Assembly (NCBI GenBank): GCA_014654535.1 | Contig: BNBA01000010.1 | Coordinates: 60,168-124,167, forward strand | Direction of reading: 5' to 3' | Origin: Xanthomonas boreopolis | Lineage (GTDB): Bacteria; Pseudomonadota; Gammaproteobacteria; Xanthomonadales; Xanthomonadaceae | DNA: 64,000 bases | Notes under the pieces: generated by a model | Databases searched by the model: none | What the model was told of the DNA's origin: nothing | The model's input: the letters and a program-made list of their open reading frames with translations, nothing else | Shown here: positions 24,651-32,133 of the stretch, piece by piece | Layout: every line of letters begins with the position of its first letter | Position numbering within the stretch: the first letter of the stretch is position 1 | Program-made: the position numbers and the translations under genes

Positions 24651-25055
24651 ATGGCACTGATTCAGTGCAGTGAATGCGGTCGACAGATCAGCGATAAAGC
24701 CTCGGCCTGCCCGTCTTGCGGGGCGCCGGCCGCGGTGGCGATGCGGCAGGTAGCCTCCACCTCGATTGCCTCACATGTCCCCGCACCCGGCACAAGTGCT
24801 GGGGCTAAGGTGCTGATGTGGATCGGTATCCCAGTAGGGGTACTGGTCCTTCTTCTGGCCTACGGGAATAAGCTCGCAAATACGCCGGATGGGAAGGCGC
24901 GCACGCAGTCGCGAGCGGAGATCGCTGTGTGCGAGCAGAGAGTTCGAGATCTTAAAGATGACCCCAGGAGCACGTCCGGAACGATCGGTTTCGTGATGGA
25001 CACCTGCGCCAAGATGCGATCCGATTACCGCGGGAAATGGGGCAGAGAGCCCTAG
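24651..25055 (+). CDS. Zinc-ribbon membrane protein in the immunity region
   Basis: A 134-residue protein. The N-terminus is a zinc ribbon (CSECGRQISDKASACPSCG, four Cys), a flexible linker follows, and a membrane segment (VLMWIGIPVGVLVLLLAYG) leads to a soluble tail with two cysteines (AEIAVCEQRVRDL; MDTCAKM). It is transcribed rightward between the two operator clusters and ends at a terminator. Genes in this position are often expressed in the lysogen (superinfection exclusion or host alteration), but the function here is unknown. Confidence 0.65.
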   Translation: MALIQCSECGRQISDKASACPSCGAPAAVAMRQVASTSIASHVPAPGTSAGAKVLMWIGIPVGVLVLLLAYGNKLANTPDGKARTQSRAEIAVCEQRVRDLKDDPRSTSGTIGFVMDTCAKMRSDYRGKWGREP

Positions 25056-25100
25056 GCCAGTAGCCACCTTTTCGCGGCCCCCACAGGCATCCAGGCCGAA

Positions 25101-25128
25101 AAAAGGCCCTGTTCTCACGGGGCCTTTT
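25101..25128. terminator. Bidirectional intrinsic terminator
   Basis: A perfect 9-bp stem, AAAAGGCCC / GGGCCTTTT, with a 10-base loop. The T tract on either strand makes it usable for both the rightward zinc-ribbon gene and the convergent repressor gene. Confidence 0.88.
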
Positions 25129-25142
25129 GTATTGCTCGGAGG

Positions 25143-25493
25143 TCAGTTTTCAGGGGCGTCGCTCGAGGGGTTGGACGTTTCGGAGGCTATCAGGGCCAGA
25201 TAGGCCTGCTGCCTCGCGAGAGGGAGACGACCAAAGTGCTCGAGCATGGCGCGCTGCTCTGGTGTGCTCGGCATGGATGTCGGACCTTCCCACAGGTCCC
25301 GCATCTCGACGCCCAGCAAGTCGGCGAGGTCCATCAAGTTCTTCATCGTCGGCGTTCTCTCCCCACTCATCCATTTGCTTACCGTTGACTTGTCCACGCC
25401 AACCTCGCGGGCGACTTCGGCCGCGTTGAACTCCGATTGTTCGATCAGCCGCTTAAGTCTCTCGGCTAGCGATTGCAGGCGGGGATCAACCAT
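25143..25493 (-). CDS. XRE-family phage repressor (CI-like, short form)
   Basis: A 116-residue protein with an HTH at residues 20-60 (FNAAEVAREVGVDKSTVSKWMSG) and a short C-terminal helix region (MPSTPEQRAMLEHFGRLPLA). There is no LexA/S24-type self-cleaving domain, so induction must differ from that of lambda CI. It is divergent from the Cro-like gene, with two operators between them, the typical immunity layout. The Met at 25493 is chosen because it directly precedes the HTH region. Confidence 0.8.
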   Translation of the reverse strand: MVDPRLQSLAERLKRLIEQSEFNAAEVAREVGVDKSTVSKWMSGERTPTMKNLMDLADLLGVEMRDLWEGPTSMPSTPEQRAMLEHFGRLPLARQQAYLALIASETSNPSSDAPEN

Positions 25494-25550
25494 GAATGAG
25501 ACTCGGATCAGGGAGTGAGACGGGAAGGGTAGATCGACAGGAATTTGAGG

Positions 25551-25601
25551 GTTGACATGTAGGCAACCGGAGCGGCATGCTTTTGTTGGCATAAGGTCAA
25601 C
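25551..25601. promoter_or_regulatory. Right operator cluster between repressor and Cro-like genes
   Basis: Two copies of the 17-base operator: 25551 (GTTGACATGTAGGCAAC) and 25585 (GTTGGCATAAGGTCAAC, extended by TT and AA to a longer dyad). The consensus with the left cluster is GTTGNCATNNNGNCAAC with GTTG/CAAC ends as half-sites. The first overlaps TTGACA (25552-25557), a near-consensus -35 for a rightward promoter; the -10 is weak (around CATGCT, 25576-25581). Confidence 0.75.
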
Positions 25602-25611
25602 AACGGCAGAC

Positions 25612-25869
25612 ATGAGCCTGTTCAACGATTTCGTCACCCAGATCTATGGGGGAAACCAAGCGCGGGCAGCCCGAGATATTGGGGTGACGCGTTCCCATGT
25701 CTCGCGACTTGTGAGCGGGGACCGAGCAGTCACCGCGGAGATAGCGGACCGATGCCAGCAGCTCAGCGCTGGCCGGTTCAAACGCGAATGGTTCATTTTC
25801 GGCGCTCCGCAGGAAGCCGTCTCCGAGGACCCAGACGCCAACCGCATCGTCCCCGTGGAGGGCGCCTGA
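25612..25869 (+). CDS. Cro-like HTH regulator
   Basis: An 85-residue protein with an HTH at about residues 15-40 (QARAARDIGVTRSHVSRLVSG) and an ending that mentions no other domain. It is the first gene rightward of the operators, opposite to the repressor gene. Its job would be to shut off repressor synthesis and moderate early transcription. The stop shares one base with the next start (TGATG). Confidence 0.75.
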   Translation: MSLFNDFVTQIYGGNQARAARDIGVTRSHVSRLVSGDRAVTAEIADRCQQLSAGRFKREWFIFGAPQEAVSEDPDANRIVPVEGA

Positions 25870-26093
25870 TGGTGACCGTCGCGATTCGTTCCCCATACCC
25901 GGTACGGGTTGAGAAATCAGCCGGTGGGCTTGCCGTCCATATCGACGGGCCGTGGGCCGTAGGAACTCACGCTGAGGATCTCCATCTCATGGATTCCCCC
26001 TTGTCGGTGGCTGGCAGTGTGGAAACACCATGCTACCGCGAGGGGGCGTCCGCCAATGCCGCCGGTCGGGGCACTCAAGTGGAGGGCGCCTGA
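25869..26093 (+). CDS. Small protein of unknown function
   Basis: A 74-residue protein (MVTVAIRSPYPVRVEKSAGG...) coupled to the Cro-like gene by TGATG. Both genes end with nearly the same 14 bases (TGGAGGGCGCCTGA), which includes a ribosome-binding site for the following gene. No family recognised. Confidence 0.5.
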   Translation: MVTVAIRSPYPVRVEKSAGGLAVHIDGPWAVGTHAEDLHLMDSPLSVAGSVETPCYREGASANAAGRGTQVEGA

Positions 26094-26094
26094 C

Positions 26095-26463
26095 ATGGAC
26101 CTGTTGACCGCGATTGCGTGCGTTGCGGCGGGCCTGCTCGCGGCCGAGGTGCTGATCGCCGCCGACAACTGGTTGCAGCGCCGGCGACGCCGCCGCGCGG
26201 AGGCAGATGCGCTTGCCCAACTGAACGCGCGGGTAGCGGCTGCGGAGTCCCGGATAGCTGCAAGGGCGCTCGGCATTGCCAAGTCTGCGGCGACGACGGA
26301 AGAGGCAGCCGAGCCGAGTGCCAGCCAGCTGCGACGGCTGATCATTGACGTTGTCGCTGAAGACTTCTCGCAAGCTGCGCGGCCATCTCCAGTAAGTCCT
26401 CGCCCATCGCTTCTGCGCCGCGCGCTTTGGTCAATAAGGCGTGCCTTCGGAGCGTCTCGATGA
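26095..26463 (+). CDS. Membrane-anchored coiled-coil protein
   Basis: A 122-residue protein with an N-terminal membrane segment (LLTAIACVAAGLLAAEVLIA), a basic stop-transfer (RRRRRR) and a coiled coil (AEADALAQLNARVAAAESRI). The ribosome-binding site GGAGGGC lies in the end of the previous gene. Its last third overlaps a convergent reading frame that also has a good start signal. Function unknown. Confidence 0.5.
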   Translation: MDLLTAIACVAAGLLAAEVLIAADNWLQRRRRRRAEADALAQLNARVAAAESRIAARALGIAKSAATTEEAAEPSASQLRRLIIDVVAEDFSQAARPSPVSPRPSLLRRALWSIRRAFGASR

Positions 26464-26551
26464 ATCGCTCCATGGGCAGCACGCCATCGTCGTGCAATGC
26501 CTTGACCAAGACCATCACCGCGGCGAGCGCAGTGCCGCCAGTTGTGTCCAT
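26342..26551 (-). CDS. Small helical protein, antisense to the preceding gene
   Basis: A 69-residue protein (MDTTGGTALAAVMVLVKALH...) rich in helices (MERFIETLRRHALLTKARG; LLEMAAQLARSLQRQRQ). An AAGGAGGGCGAC ribosome-binding site precedes the ATG, which is a strong reason to accept it. Its last 122 bases overlap the 3' end of the rightward coiled-coil gene. Function unknown; it might be expressed in the lysogen. Confidence 0.5.
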   Translation of the reverse strand: MDTTGGTALAAVMVLVKALHDDGVLPMERFIETLRRHALLTKARGAEAMGEDLLEMAAQLARSLQRQRQ

Positions 26552-26667
26552 GTCGCCCTCCTTGCGGGCTGTTGTCGTGGGGACACCAGCTTACCGCCGG
26601 GAGGGCGGCTCCCATGCACCACCGAGGCGCGCCGGTGCGCGCGGCCTCGTTCGAGGGGTTCTGTCCA

Positions 26668-27303
26668 ATGCCAGTTGATTCGTCCATGCCCGCCAGTCTG
26701 CCGGGGGCGCGCCGCGCGCGCATGAAGCCCGCGCCTCAGTTTTTGCCTCCTCGCCAGGAGGTGATCTACGAGCACACGAACCGCATGATCCGGGAAACCG
26801 GCACGAACCGCCGTTCGTTCGCGATGGAGCTGGCCGACCGCTACCTGCAGCTCACGCCCGAGGACGACCGCGACGTGCCCTTCCGGATCACCCGGGGCGG
26901 GGACTCGGACGCAGACAAGAAGCACAACGGACAGATCCTCGGTCGGTTCCTGGACGGGCACGTCAAGACGATGCCGGCGAACCTGGAGGACGTCTGGGTC
27001 ATGAGCCTGCCCGAGCCCTACCGCAGCGACTGCGAGCGGGACCTCGGCGCGCGCCGCGGGATCCTGCCCGTGCGCCTGGCGCACCTGCAGCCCGCCGCGG
27101 ACACCGCCGGCATCGGCGTGTTGATGACCGAGTTCGGCGAGCTGGTGACGGCGCTGACGAAGGCCACCGCCGACGGCGTCATCGACGCGCGCGATCGCCC
27201 GTATGCCCAGGAGATCATCCAGAAATCGCAGGACGTGATCATCGGCGCGCTGACGGTCCAGCAGCGGTTCGTGCACCTGCTCGTCGGGGAAGGCGATGAG
27301 TAA
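26668..27303 (+). CDS. Phage regulatory protein, possibly CII/CP76-like
   Basis: A 211-residue protein. The N-terminal part (PRQEVIYEHTNRMIRETGTN then RRSFAMELADRYLQLTP) suits a DNA-binding helical domain; the C-terminal helix pair (FGELVTALTKATADGVIDAR...YAQEIIQKSQDVIIGALTVQ) resembles the tail of CP76-type phage regulatory proteins. It sits where CII is found in lambda, between the Cro-like gene and the replication genes. The family assignment is tentative. The first Met with an adequate GAGGGG site is used. Confidence 0.5.
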   Translation: MPVDSSMPASLPGARRARMKPAPQFLPPRQEVIYEHTNRMIRETGTNRRSFAMELADRYLQLTPEDDRDVPFRITRGGDSDADKKHNGQILGRFLDGHVKTMPANLEDVWVMSLPEPYRSDCERDLGARRGILPVRLAHLQPAADTAGIGVLMTEFGELVTALTKATADGVIDARDRPYAQEIIQKSQDVIIGALTVQQRFVHLLVGEGDE

Positions 27304-27601
27304 CGAGCCGGTTCCCACGCGCGTACCGCCGGCGCTGACGTTCGCCTGGGCGCTGGCCCTGGTGGATGCGTTCGAGGGCGAGGGGGTGAGCATCCCGCCG
27401 TCGGCGGTGCCGCTGTTGCCCTACGTCGACGTGGTCCTGTGGGCACGTGCGCAGCATGCGCCGGTCTCCGTGCGCGACATCCTGCGTCGCTGGCCCGTCT
27501 GCCGCGCTACCGCGTACCGCTGGCACCGCGCGCTGTACGGCACCACGGTGCCGCGCAGCGGCGCCGGCCTGGCCTCCCGGACAGGGGAGGAACGGCGGTG
27601 A
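27296..27601 (+). CDS. Small HTH-like protein upstream of the replication genes
   Basis: A 101-residue protein with a likely HTH near the C-terminus (PVSVRDILRRWPVCRATAYR followed by WHRALYG). It overlaps the upstream gene by eight bases and the downstream initiator gene by four (GTGA). No exact family recognised. Confidence 0.55.
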   Translation: MSNEPVPTRVPPALTFAWALALVDAFEGEGVSIPPSAVPLLPYVDVVLWARAQHAPVSVRDILRRWPVCRATAYRWHRALYGTTVPRSGAGLASRTGEERR

Positions 27602-28542
27602 GCGCGAAGGTGACCGGCATGGTCTTCGAGCGGTATCCCGTGGGTGGCGGCGAGATGCTGCTCGCGCTCGCGCTGGCCGACCACGCTCACGACGACGGCA
27701 CGCACATCTTCCCGTCGATCGCGAGCCTGGCCGTCAAGACGCGCCAGTCGGAGCGCGCCGTGCAGTACCAGCTGCGGCGCATGGAGGCGTCGGGTTGGTT
27801 GCTGCTGGTCAACGACGGTAAGGGCGGCCGGCGACGTGGGTCGAGCGAGCGCGGCCTCACGCGCGAGTACCGCATCAATCCCGCCTGGATGAAGGGTGCA
27901 GATCTTGCACCCTTAGAAGAGGGGGCGCCCGCAGCTAAGGGTGCAGATTTTGCACCCATTGGAAAGGGTGCAAATGGCGACGGGAAAGGGTGCAAATCGC
28001 GACAGGAAAGGGTGCAAAACGACGCGTTTAAGGGTGCAAAGCTTTTGCACCCGAACCAAAAGCAACCATCAATAACCATCAGGGAACCGTCATCTTCCGC
28101 GCATGCGCGCGACGACGACGATGCGATGCCCCGGCTGACGCAGACCGAGATCGACGCGGAGCTCGCAGGCCTGGGCCGCATTCCCGCCGCCCTGGACCGC
28201 GAGGTGCTGGCGCGCTTCGTCCGCCACCGCCGCGTGGGCCGACGCCCGCTGTCGATCAGCGCATGGCTCGAGCTGCTGCCGCGATTCTCCGCGCTGCAGG
28301 CCCAGGGCCACGACCTCAACCTCAGCCTGCGGCAGACGATGGCCGCGGGGTTGTATCTGCCCGTGACGCCGACCATCAATTCTTCGAGCAACAGCCATGG
28401 CCAATCCGAATCCCTTGCAGACCAATCTGCCCGACAGTTCGCAGAGCAGGGAGGCGCTGCAGAACTGGGCGAGCAACGTGCCGGCCCCGTCGACGACGTC
28501 ATCGATGCCGAGTGGCACCCCGTGGATGCGGCGTACGGTTGA
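27598..28542 (+). CDS. Phage replication initiator (O-like) with winged helix and internal origin
   Basis: A 314-residue protein with a GTG start and a GGGGAGG ribosome-binding site. Residues 25-85 form a winged helix (DDGTHIFPSIASLAVKTRQS followed by ERAVQYQLRRMEASGWLLLV) typical of phage and plasmid initiators. A low-complexity middle (residues 98-165) is encoded by an array of AAGGGTGCA iterons, so the DNA is both origin and coding sequence, as in lambda O. The C-terminal part (EIDAELAGLGRIPAALDREV) presumably contacts the loader encoded next. Initiates bidirectional or rolling replication of phage DNA by binding the iterons. Confidence 0.82.
   Translation: MSAKVTGMVFERYPVGGGEMLLALALADHAHDDGTHIFPSIASLAVKTRQSERAVQYQLRRMEASGWLLLVNDGKGGRRRGSSERGLTREYRINPAWMKGADLAPLEEGAPAAKGADFAPIGKGANGDGKGCKSRQERVQNDAFKGAKLLHPNQKQPSITIREPSSSAHARDDDDAMPRLTQTEIDAELAGLGRIPAALDREVLARFVRHRRVGRRPLSISAWLELLPRFSALQAQGHDLNLSLRQTMAAGLYLPVTPTINSSSNSHGQSESLADQSARQFAEQGGAAELGEQRAGPVDDVIDAEWHPVDAAYG
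27892..28090 (+). other. Phage replication origin: iteron array plus AT-rich stretch
   Basis: AAGGGTGCA occurs six times in direct orientation (27892, 27937, 27964, 27986, 28008, 28030); the last four are exactly 22 bases apart, about two helical turns. Three inverted copies (TGCACCC at 27906, 27951, 28046) pair with direct ones to form dyads. An AT-rich region follows (AACCAAAAGCAACC, then CAATAACCATC) as a likely unwinding element. The layout matches an O-type origin. Confidence 0.85.
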
Positions 28543-29116
28543 AGCGCTGCAGCGCCTGTGGGAAGCGATGCTCGGCATCTACGGGCACACCTGGTCGAGC
28601 CAGTACGGCATCAGCCCGGTGCGCGCCGACGGCGAGCTGAGCCAGGCGGGGAAGGCATGGGCCGAGGCGATCAGCGGGTTGAAGCCCTCGCAGATCGCCG
28701 CAGGCGTCAGGGCGGCGCATCGCTCGGGCAACGAGTTCCCGCCGAACGCGGCCCGCTTCCGGGTGCTGGCGCTGGGCCTGCCGAGCATCACCGAGGTCGA
28801 GAACGAACTGGCCCCCGGCAGGGATCGCTCGCCGTTCACGGTGCTGGTGTGGTCGAAGCTGGACCAGTACCGCTACGGTCAAGCGGACGGACGCGACCAG
28901 CGACGCATGCTCGGCTCGGCGTATGACCTCGCTGTGCGCCACGTGCAGGACGGCCACCCGATGCCGGAGCCGATGAAGGCGCTCGGCTACCAGCCGATCC
29001 GCGCGCCGGAGGTCAGCGATCGCGCCCGGGCCCGTGCGGCGATGGAGCGGGCGCAGGCCGAGCTCGATGCCGCCTTCTCGCAGCCGCCGCCGGCCGACGA
29101 GGAGGACGCGGGATGA
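28397..29116 (+). CDS. Replication protein P-like helicase loader
   Basis: A 239-residue protein. The core (LQRLWEAMLGIYGHTWSSQ...WAEAISGLKPSQIAAGVRA...EFPPNAARFRVLALGLP) matches phage replication protein P, which delivers host DnaB helicase to the initiator at the origin. Its first 146 bases overlap the initiator gene in another frame, so a later start (28505 or 28526) is possible. No ribosome-binding site decides between them. Confidence 0.75.
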   Translation: MANPNPLQTNLPDSSQSREALQNWASNVPAPSTTSSMPSGTPWMRRTVEALQRLWEAMLGIYGHTWSSQYGISPVRADGELSQAGKAWAEAISGLKPSQIAAGVRAAHRSGNEFPPNAARFRVLALGLPSITEVENELAPGRDRSPFTVLVWSKLDQYRYGQADGRDQRRMLGSAYDLAVRHVQDGHPMPEPMKALGYQPIRAPEVSDRARARAAMERAQAELDAAFSQPPPADEEDAG

Positions 29117-29649
29117 TCCAGCCAGAGCAACTGCGCGAGTACCACCGCAACCTGGCCCTGCATGCCCTGGGCGCCGCCGGCGAGTGCAGCGCCGCCGAGC
29201 TGCTCGAGCAGATGGGCTCGGCGGCCATGTTCGCGGGACACCCGGCCGAATGCTGGCGCGGCCTGACGACGCCGATGGTGGCCGGCCTGTTGCGGGAGCT
29301 GGACGGCGACCGCCTGGTCGAGCGCCGCAACAACCGGCACAACTCCAAGCAGGGGCGCCCGGAACCGATCTGGGGGCTGCGCCCTGACGTGGCCGTGGGC
29401 GACGCGCTGCCCGCAGTCCCGCGCGCCGGCGCCGCGCCGGTGGAGCTTGCCGAGCCCCGCGCGACGCTCCCCCTCGGCGCCTATGCCGGGCAGCCGAGCG
29501 GATCGCGCCAGGGCGGCCTCACGGAGGGCCAGCGCCTGGCGCTGCTGCAGGTCGAGTTCGAGGAGATGCAGGCCCGCATGGCCGCGGAGTGGCAGACCTT
29601 CCGTGCGCGCGCTGCCCGCGTCCTCAACCTGGGCGCCGAGGTGGGCTGA
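29113..29649 (+). CDS. Winged-helix-like phage protein of unknown function
   Basis: A 178-residue protein. Residues 1-95 look like a winged helix (ALGAAGECSAAELLEQMGSA; MVAGLLRELDGDRLVERRNN), followed by a Pro-rich linker and a helical end (QRLALLQVEFEEMQARMAAE). It overlaps the loader gene by four bases. Possibly an accessory replication or regulatory protein. Confidence 0.55.
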   Translation: MIQPEQLREYHRNLALHALGAAGECSAAELLEQMGSAAMFAGHPAECWRGLTTPMVAGLLRELDGDRLVERRNNRHNSKQGRPEPIWGLRPDVAVGDALPAVPRAGAAPVELAEPRATLPLGAYAGQPSGSRQGGLTEGQRLALLQVEFEEMQARMAAEWQTFRARAARVLNLGAEVG

Positions 29650-29650
29650 C

Positions 29651-30094
29651 ATGAGCGCGTACAGCGACGCACGCGATGCCGTGCTCGAGTTCCTCAATGA
29701 CCGGCCGCGCGAGTGGTTCACCGTGGCGGAGATCTGCGACACGCTGGGCCTGCCGCGGGGCAGCCAGGTGCGTGGGCCGTACAGCGAGGCGGTGAAGGCG
29801 CTGCTGGTGAGCCGGCTGCTGCTGCGACAGGGGGAGGGCTTGAAGCGCAAGGTTCGGCTGAATCCCGCCGGCGACGACCGCGGCATGCGCCGGCAGGCGC
29901 GCCGGATCCAGCAGCTGGCCGAGTACGCCGAGCGGCGCAGCGCCAGGGAGCGCGTCAAGCAGCAGGCCGCGGCCCTGCAGGCCGCGAACGTGCGCCCGCG
30001 AACCGTCGATGAGTTCGTCCAGGCCGGCGGCCGCATCGAGCGGCTGCCCGGCGTCGAACGGTACATCCCGGACCTCCGCAGGGGCGTGCGCTGA
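29651..30094 (+). CDS. Winged-helix phage protein
   Basis: A 147-residue basic protein. The N-terminal domain (AVLEFLNDRPREWFTVAEIC then GSQVRGPYSEAVKALLVSRL) resembles a winged HTH, and a helical Arg/Gln-rich segment follows. It sits between two overlapping or adjacent genes of the early operon. Role unknown. Confidence 0.55.
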   Translation: MSAYSDARDAVLEFLNDRPREWFTVAEICDTLGLPRGSQVRGPYSEAVKALLVSRLLLRQGEGLKRKVRLNPAGDDRGMRRQARRIQQLAEYAERRSARERVKQQAAALQAANVRPRTVDEFVQAGGRIERLPGVERYIPDLRRGVR

Positions 30095-30582
30095 TGGGCA
30101 AGAGCAAGACGGCGCTGCGCTACTCGAGCGTGGACGAGATGCCGCCTGGCATGCGGCGGCTGATGGCGCAGCAGGACCAGCCGCCGGCGACGGCGGGATA
30201 CCGTCCCGCGCCGGCGGCGAAGGCCATCGCGGGCGCCGCCGCCGGCGGCAAGGTGGCGCGCGGCCGGGTGCAGCACGTCGCCGGCGAGATGAACAAGACC
30301 GAGGCCGCCTACTGCGCCCACCTGGAGCAGCTGCAGCGCGAGGGCGAAATCGCATGGTTCCGGTTCGAGGCCGTGAAGCTGCGGCTCGCCAAGAACACGC
30401 ACCTCACCGTGGACTTCTTCGTCATGCGCGCCGACGGCGAGCTCGAGGCCCACGAAGTGAAGGGGCACTGGGAGGAGGACGCGCGCGTGAAGATCAAAGT
30501 CGCGGCAGCGATGTACCCCTTCCGCTTCCTCGCCGTGCAGCGCGGGGAGGGCGGCACCTGGAAAACGGAGGTGTTCGAGTGA
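30094..30582 (+). CDS. DUF1064-type endonuclease (RusA/PD-(D/E)XK-like)
   Basis: A 162-residue protein whose second half (MNKTEAAYCAHLEQLQREGE...LTVDFFVMRADGELEAHEVKG) is the DUF1064 phage nuclease-like domain; the Asp of TVDFF and Glu-x-Lys of HEVKG fit a PD-(D/E)XK active site. It may process recombination or replication intermediates. The start shares a base with the upstream stop (TGATG). Confidence 0.78.
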   Translation: MGKSKTALRYSSVDEMPPGMRRLMAQQDQPPATAGYRPAPAAKAIAGAAAGGKVARGRVQHVAGEMNKTEAAYCAHLEQLQREGEIAWFRFEAVKLRLAKNTHLTVDFFVMRADGELEAHEVKGHWEEDARVKIKVAAAMYPFRFLAVQRGEGGTWKTEVFE

Positions 30583-31388
30583 CGGCATTGATGATCTGCG
30601 GCACGACGATCCGGCGCGACGCCGATGGCCGGTATTGCCTGAACGACCTGCACCAGGCCGCCGGCGGCGAGAAGCGTCACCAGCCGTCCGACTGGCTCCG
30701 CCTGCAGCAGACCGAGGCGCTGATCGCCGAGCTGAGCGATCCGGGAATTCCCGGATCGGGCCTGACGCCGCCCATCTACACGAAGCGCGGCGGGATCGAG
30801 CAGGGCACGTACGTGGTGAAGGAGTTGGTCTACTCGTACGCGATGTGGATCAGCCCGGCCTTCCATCTGCAGGTGATCCGAGCCTACGACCGGCTCGTGG
30901 CCGCGGCGCCGGCGCCCGATCCGCTGGCTGCCCTGCAGGACCCCGCCACGCTGCGGGGGCTGCTGCTGACGTACAGCGAGCGGGTCCAGCGCCTCGAGGA
31001 CCACGTCCACCAGCAGGAACCCAAGGTGCGCGCGCTGGAGCAGCTTGCGCAGGCGGACGGGGCATTCAACATCACCACGGCGGCCAAGATGCTGCAGGTC
31101 CGGCCCCGCCAGCTGTTCGCGTGGCTGGAGCAGCACCAGTGGATCTATCGCCGCGCCGGTAGCAAGAACTGGCTGGCCTACCAGCCCAGGCTGCAGTCCG
31201 GTGTGCTCGTGCACAAGGCGGTGGTGGTGCAGCAGGGCGACGAGATCGAGCGCGTGCACGAGCAGGTCCTTGTCACCGCGAAGGGGCTGGCGCGCCTAGG
31301 CGAGTGCATCAACCGGGAGACCCTGGGCTGGACGCCGGAGGACTACACGCGGGCCCAGCAGCTGGCCACGGCCGGGACGGCGCGATGA
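30579..31388 (+). CDS. KilA-N / KilAC domain phage antirepressor
   Basis: A 269-residue DNA-binding protein with a GTG start overlapping the previous stop. Residues 1-110 are the KilA-N domain (GTTIRRDADGRYCLNDLHQA; YVVKELVYSYAMWISPAFHL), followed by a coiled linker and a KilAC (ANT) domain (ITTAAKMLQVRPRQLFAWLE...IYRRAGSKNWLAYQ). Antirepressors of this kind promote lytic growth by interfering with the repressor. The repressor here has no self-cleaving domain, so an antirepressor route to induction makes sense (inference). Confidence 0.9.
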   Translation: MTALMICGTTIRRDADGRYCLNDLHQAAGGEKRHQPSDWLRLQQTEALIAELSDPGIPGSGLTPPIYTKRGGIEQGTYVVKELVYSYAMWISPAFHLQVIRAYDRLVAAAPAPDPLAALQDPATLRGLLLTYSERVQRLEDHVHQQEPKVRALEQLAQADGAFNITTAAKMLQVRPRQLFAWLEQHQWIYRRAGSKNWLAYQPRLQSGVLVHKAVVVQQGDEIERVHEQVLVTAKGLARLGECINRETLGWTPEDYTRAQQLATAGTAR

Positions 31389-31684
31389 GTGGGCCAGATC
31401 TGTCCAGGGTCAGCACCGAGGATCTGTTGGCCGAGATCGCGCGGCGCTGCGGCGCGGCTCCGCCGGGCCGGCGCCAGGGCCGCGAGCGGCCCCCGATGAA
31501 GCCGAAATCGGAGTGGGCCCAGGCCAAGGCCGACGAGTTGCGCAAGCAGACAGACGAGCTCCGGAAGCAGAGCCCGGAAGGGTGGGGCGCGCGCGAGAAC
31601 CTCGACTGGCAGATCCGGGAGAACGAGGCGCAGATCAGGAAATTCGAACGGATCGCGGAAACGGCGAGGAGGAACGGCGAGTGA
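31385..31684 (+). CDS. Small coiled-coil protein
   Basis: A 99-residue charged protein (MSGPDLSRVSTEDLLAEIAR...) with a long Lys/Glu/Arg-rich helix (WAQAKADELRKQTDELRKQS) and a second one near the end (IRENEAQIRKFERIAE). It overlaps both neighbours by four bases. Unknown function. Confidence 0.55.
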   Translation: MSGPDLSRVSTEDLLAEIARRCGAAPPGRRQGRERPPMKPKSEWAQAKADELRKQTDELRKQSPEGWGARENLDWQIRENEAQIRKFERIAETARRNGE

Positions 31685-32133
31685 TTCAATCCATTTTCGA
31701 TGTGGACCCCACCATTTTCCGCCCCGACACGCACACCGGCGACGCTCAGGGCGCCGTGGCTCTGCGGCTACGGTGGTTGGCGACGCTGCTGGGGGGCTTC
31801 CGGTATCGCTACGGGAGCGAGGCGCAGCTGCACGATCGGTTGGCGGAAGTATTAGGCGCACACAATTGCGCGTTCCAGAGGGAGCGCAGGCTAGACGCCG
31901 CGAGCAGGGTGGACTTCTGGGTCGACGGGATCGTCATCGAGGTGAAGGTCGGCGGCACGGTGGGAGCAGCACTGCGGCAGGCACATCGGTATGCGATGTG
32001 CCCAGAGGTGCAGGGCGTAATCATTGCGTCGACGGAGCGCTGGGCTGCCGAAGCCGAGACCATGGCGCGGGACGGGCGCACGCTCGCCGGCAAGCCCTTC
32101 GGCGCAGTCTGCCTGCTGAGGCAAGCGCTGTGA
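31681..32133 (+). CDS. PD-(D/E)XK-type nuclease-like protein
   Basis: A 150-residue protein with a GTG start. The core (LHDRLAEVLGAHNCAFQRER then RVDFWVDGIVIEVKVGG) has the Asp and Glu-x-Lys of a PD-(D/E)XK nuclease fold, and the following helix contains RQAHRY. It immediately precedes and overlaps an SNF2 helicase gene, so the two may act together on DNA. Confidence 0.72.
   Translation: MIQSIFDVDPTIFRPDTHTGDAQGAVALRLRWLATLLGGFRYRYGSEAQLHDRLAEVLGAHNCAFQRERRLDAASRVDFWVDGIVIEVKVGGTVGAALRQAHRYAMCPEVQGVIIASTERWAAEAETMARDGRTLAGKPFGAVCLLRQAL

Noticed and set aside
27892..28052. Possible CRISPR array or transposon end at the AAGGGTGCA repeats
   Set aside because: Short phased units inside an initiator gene with an adjacent AT-rich tract fit iterons much better.
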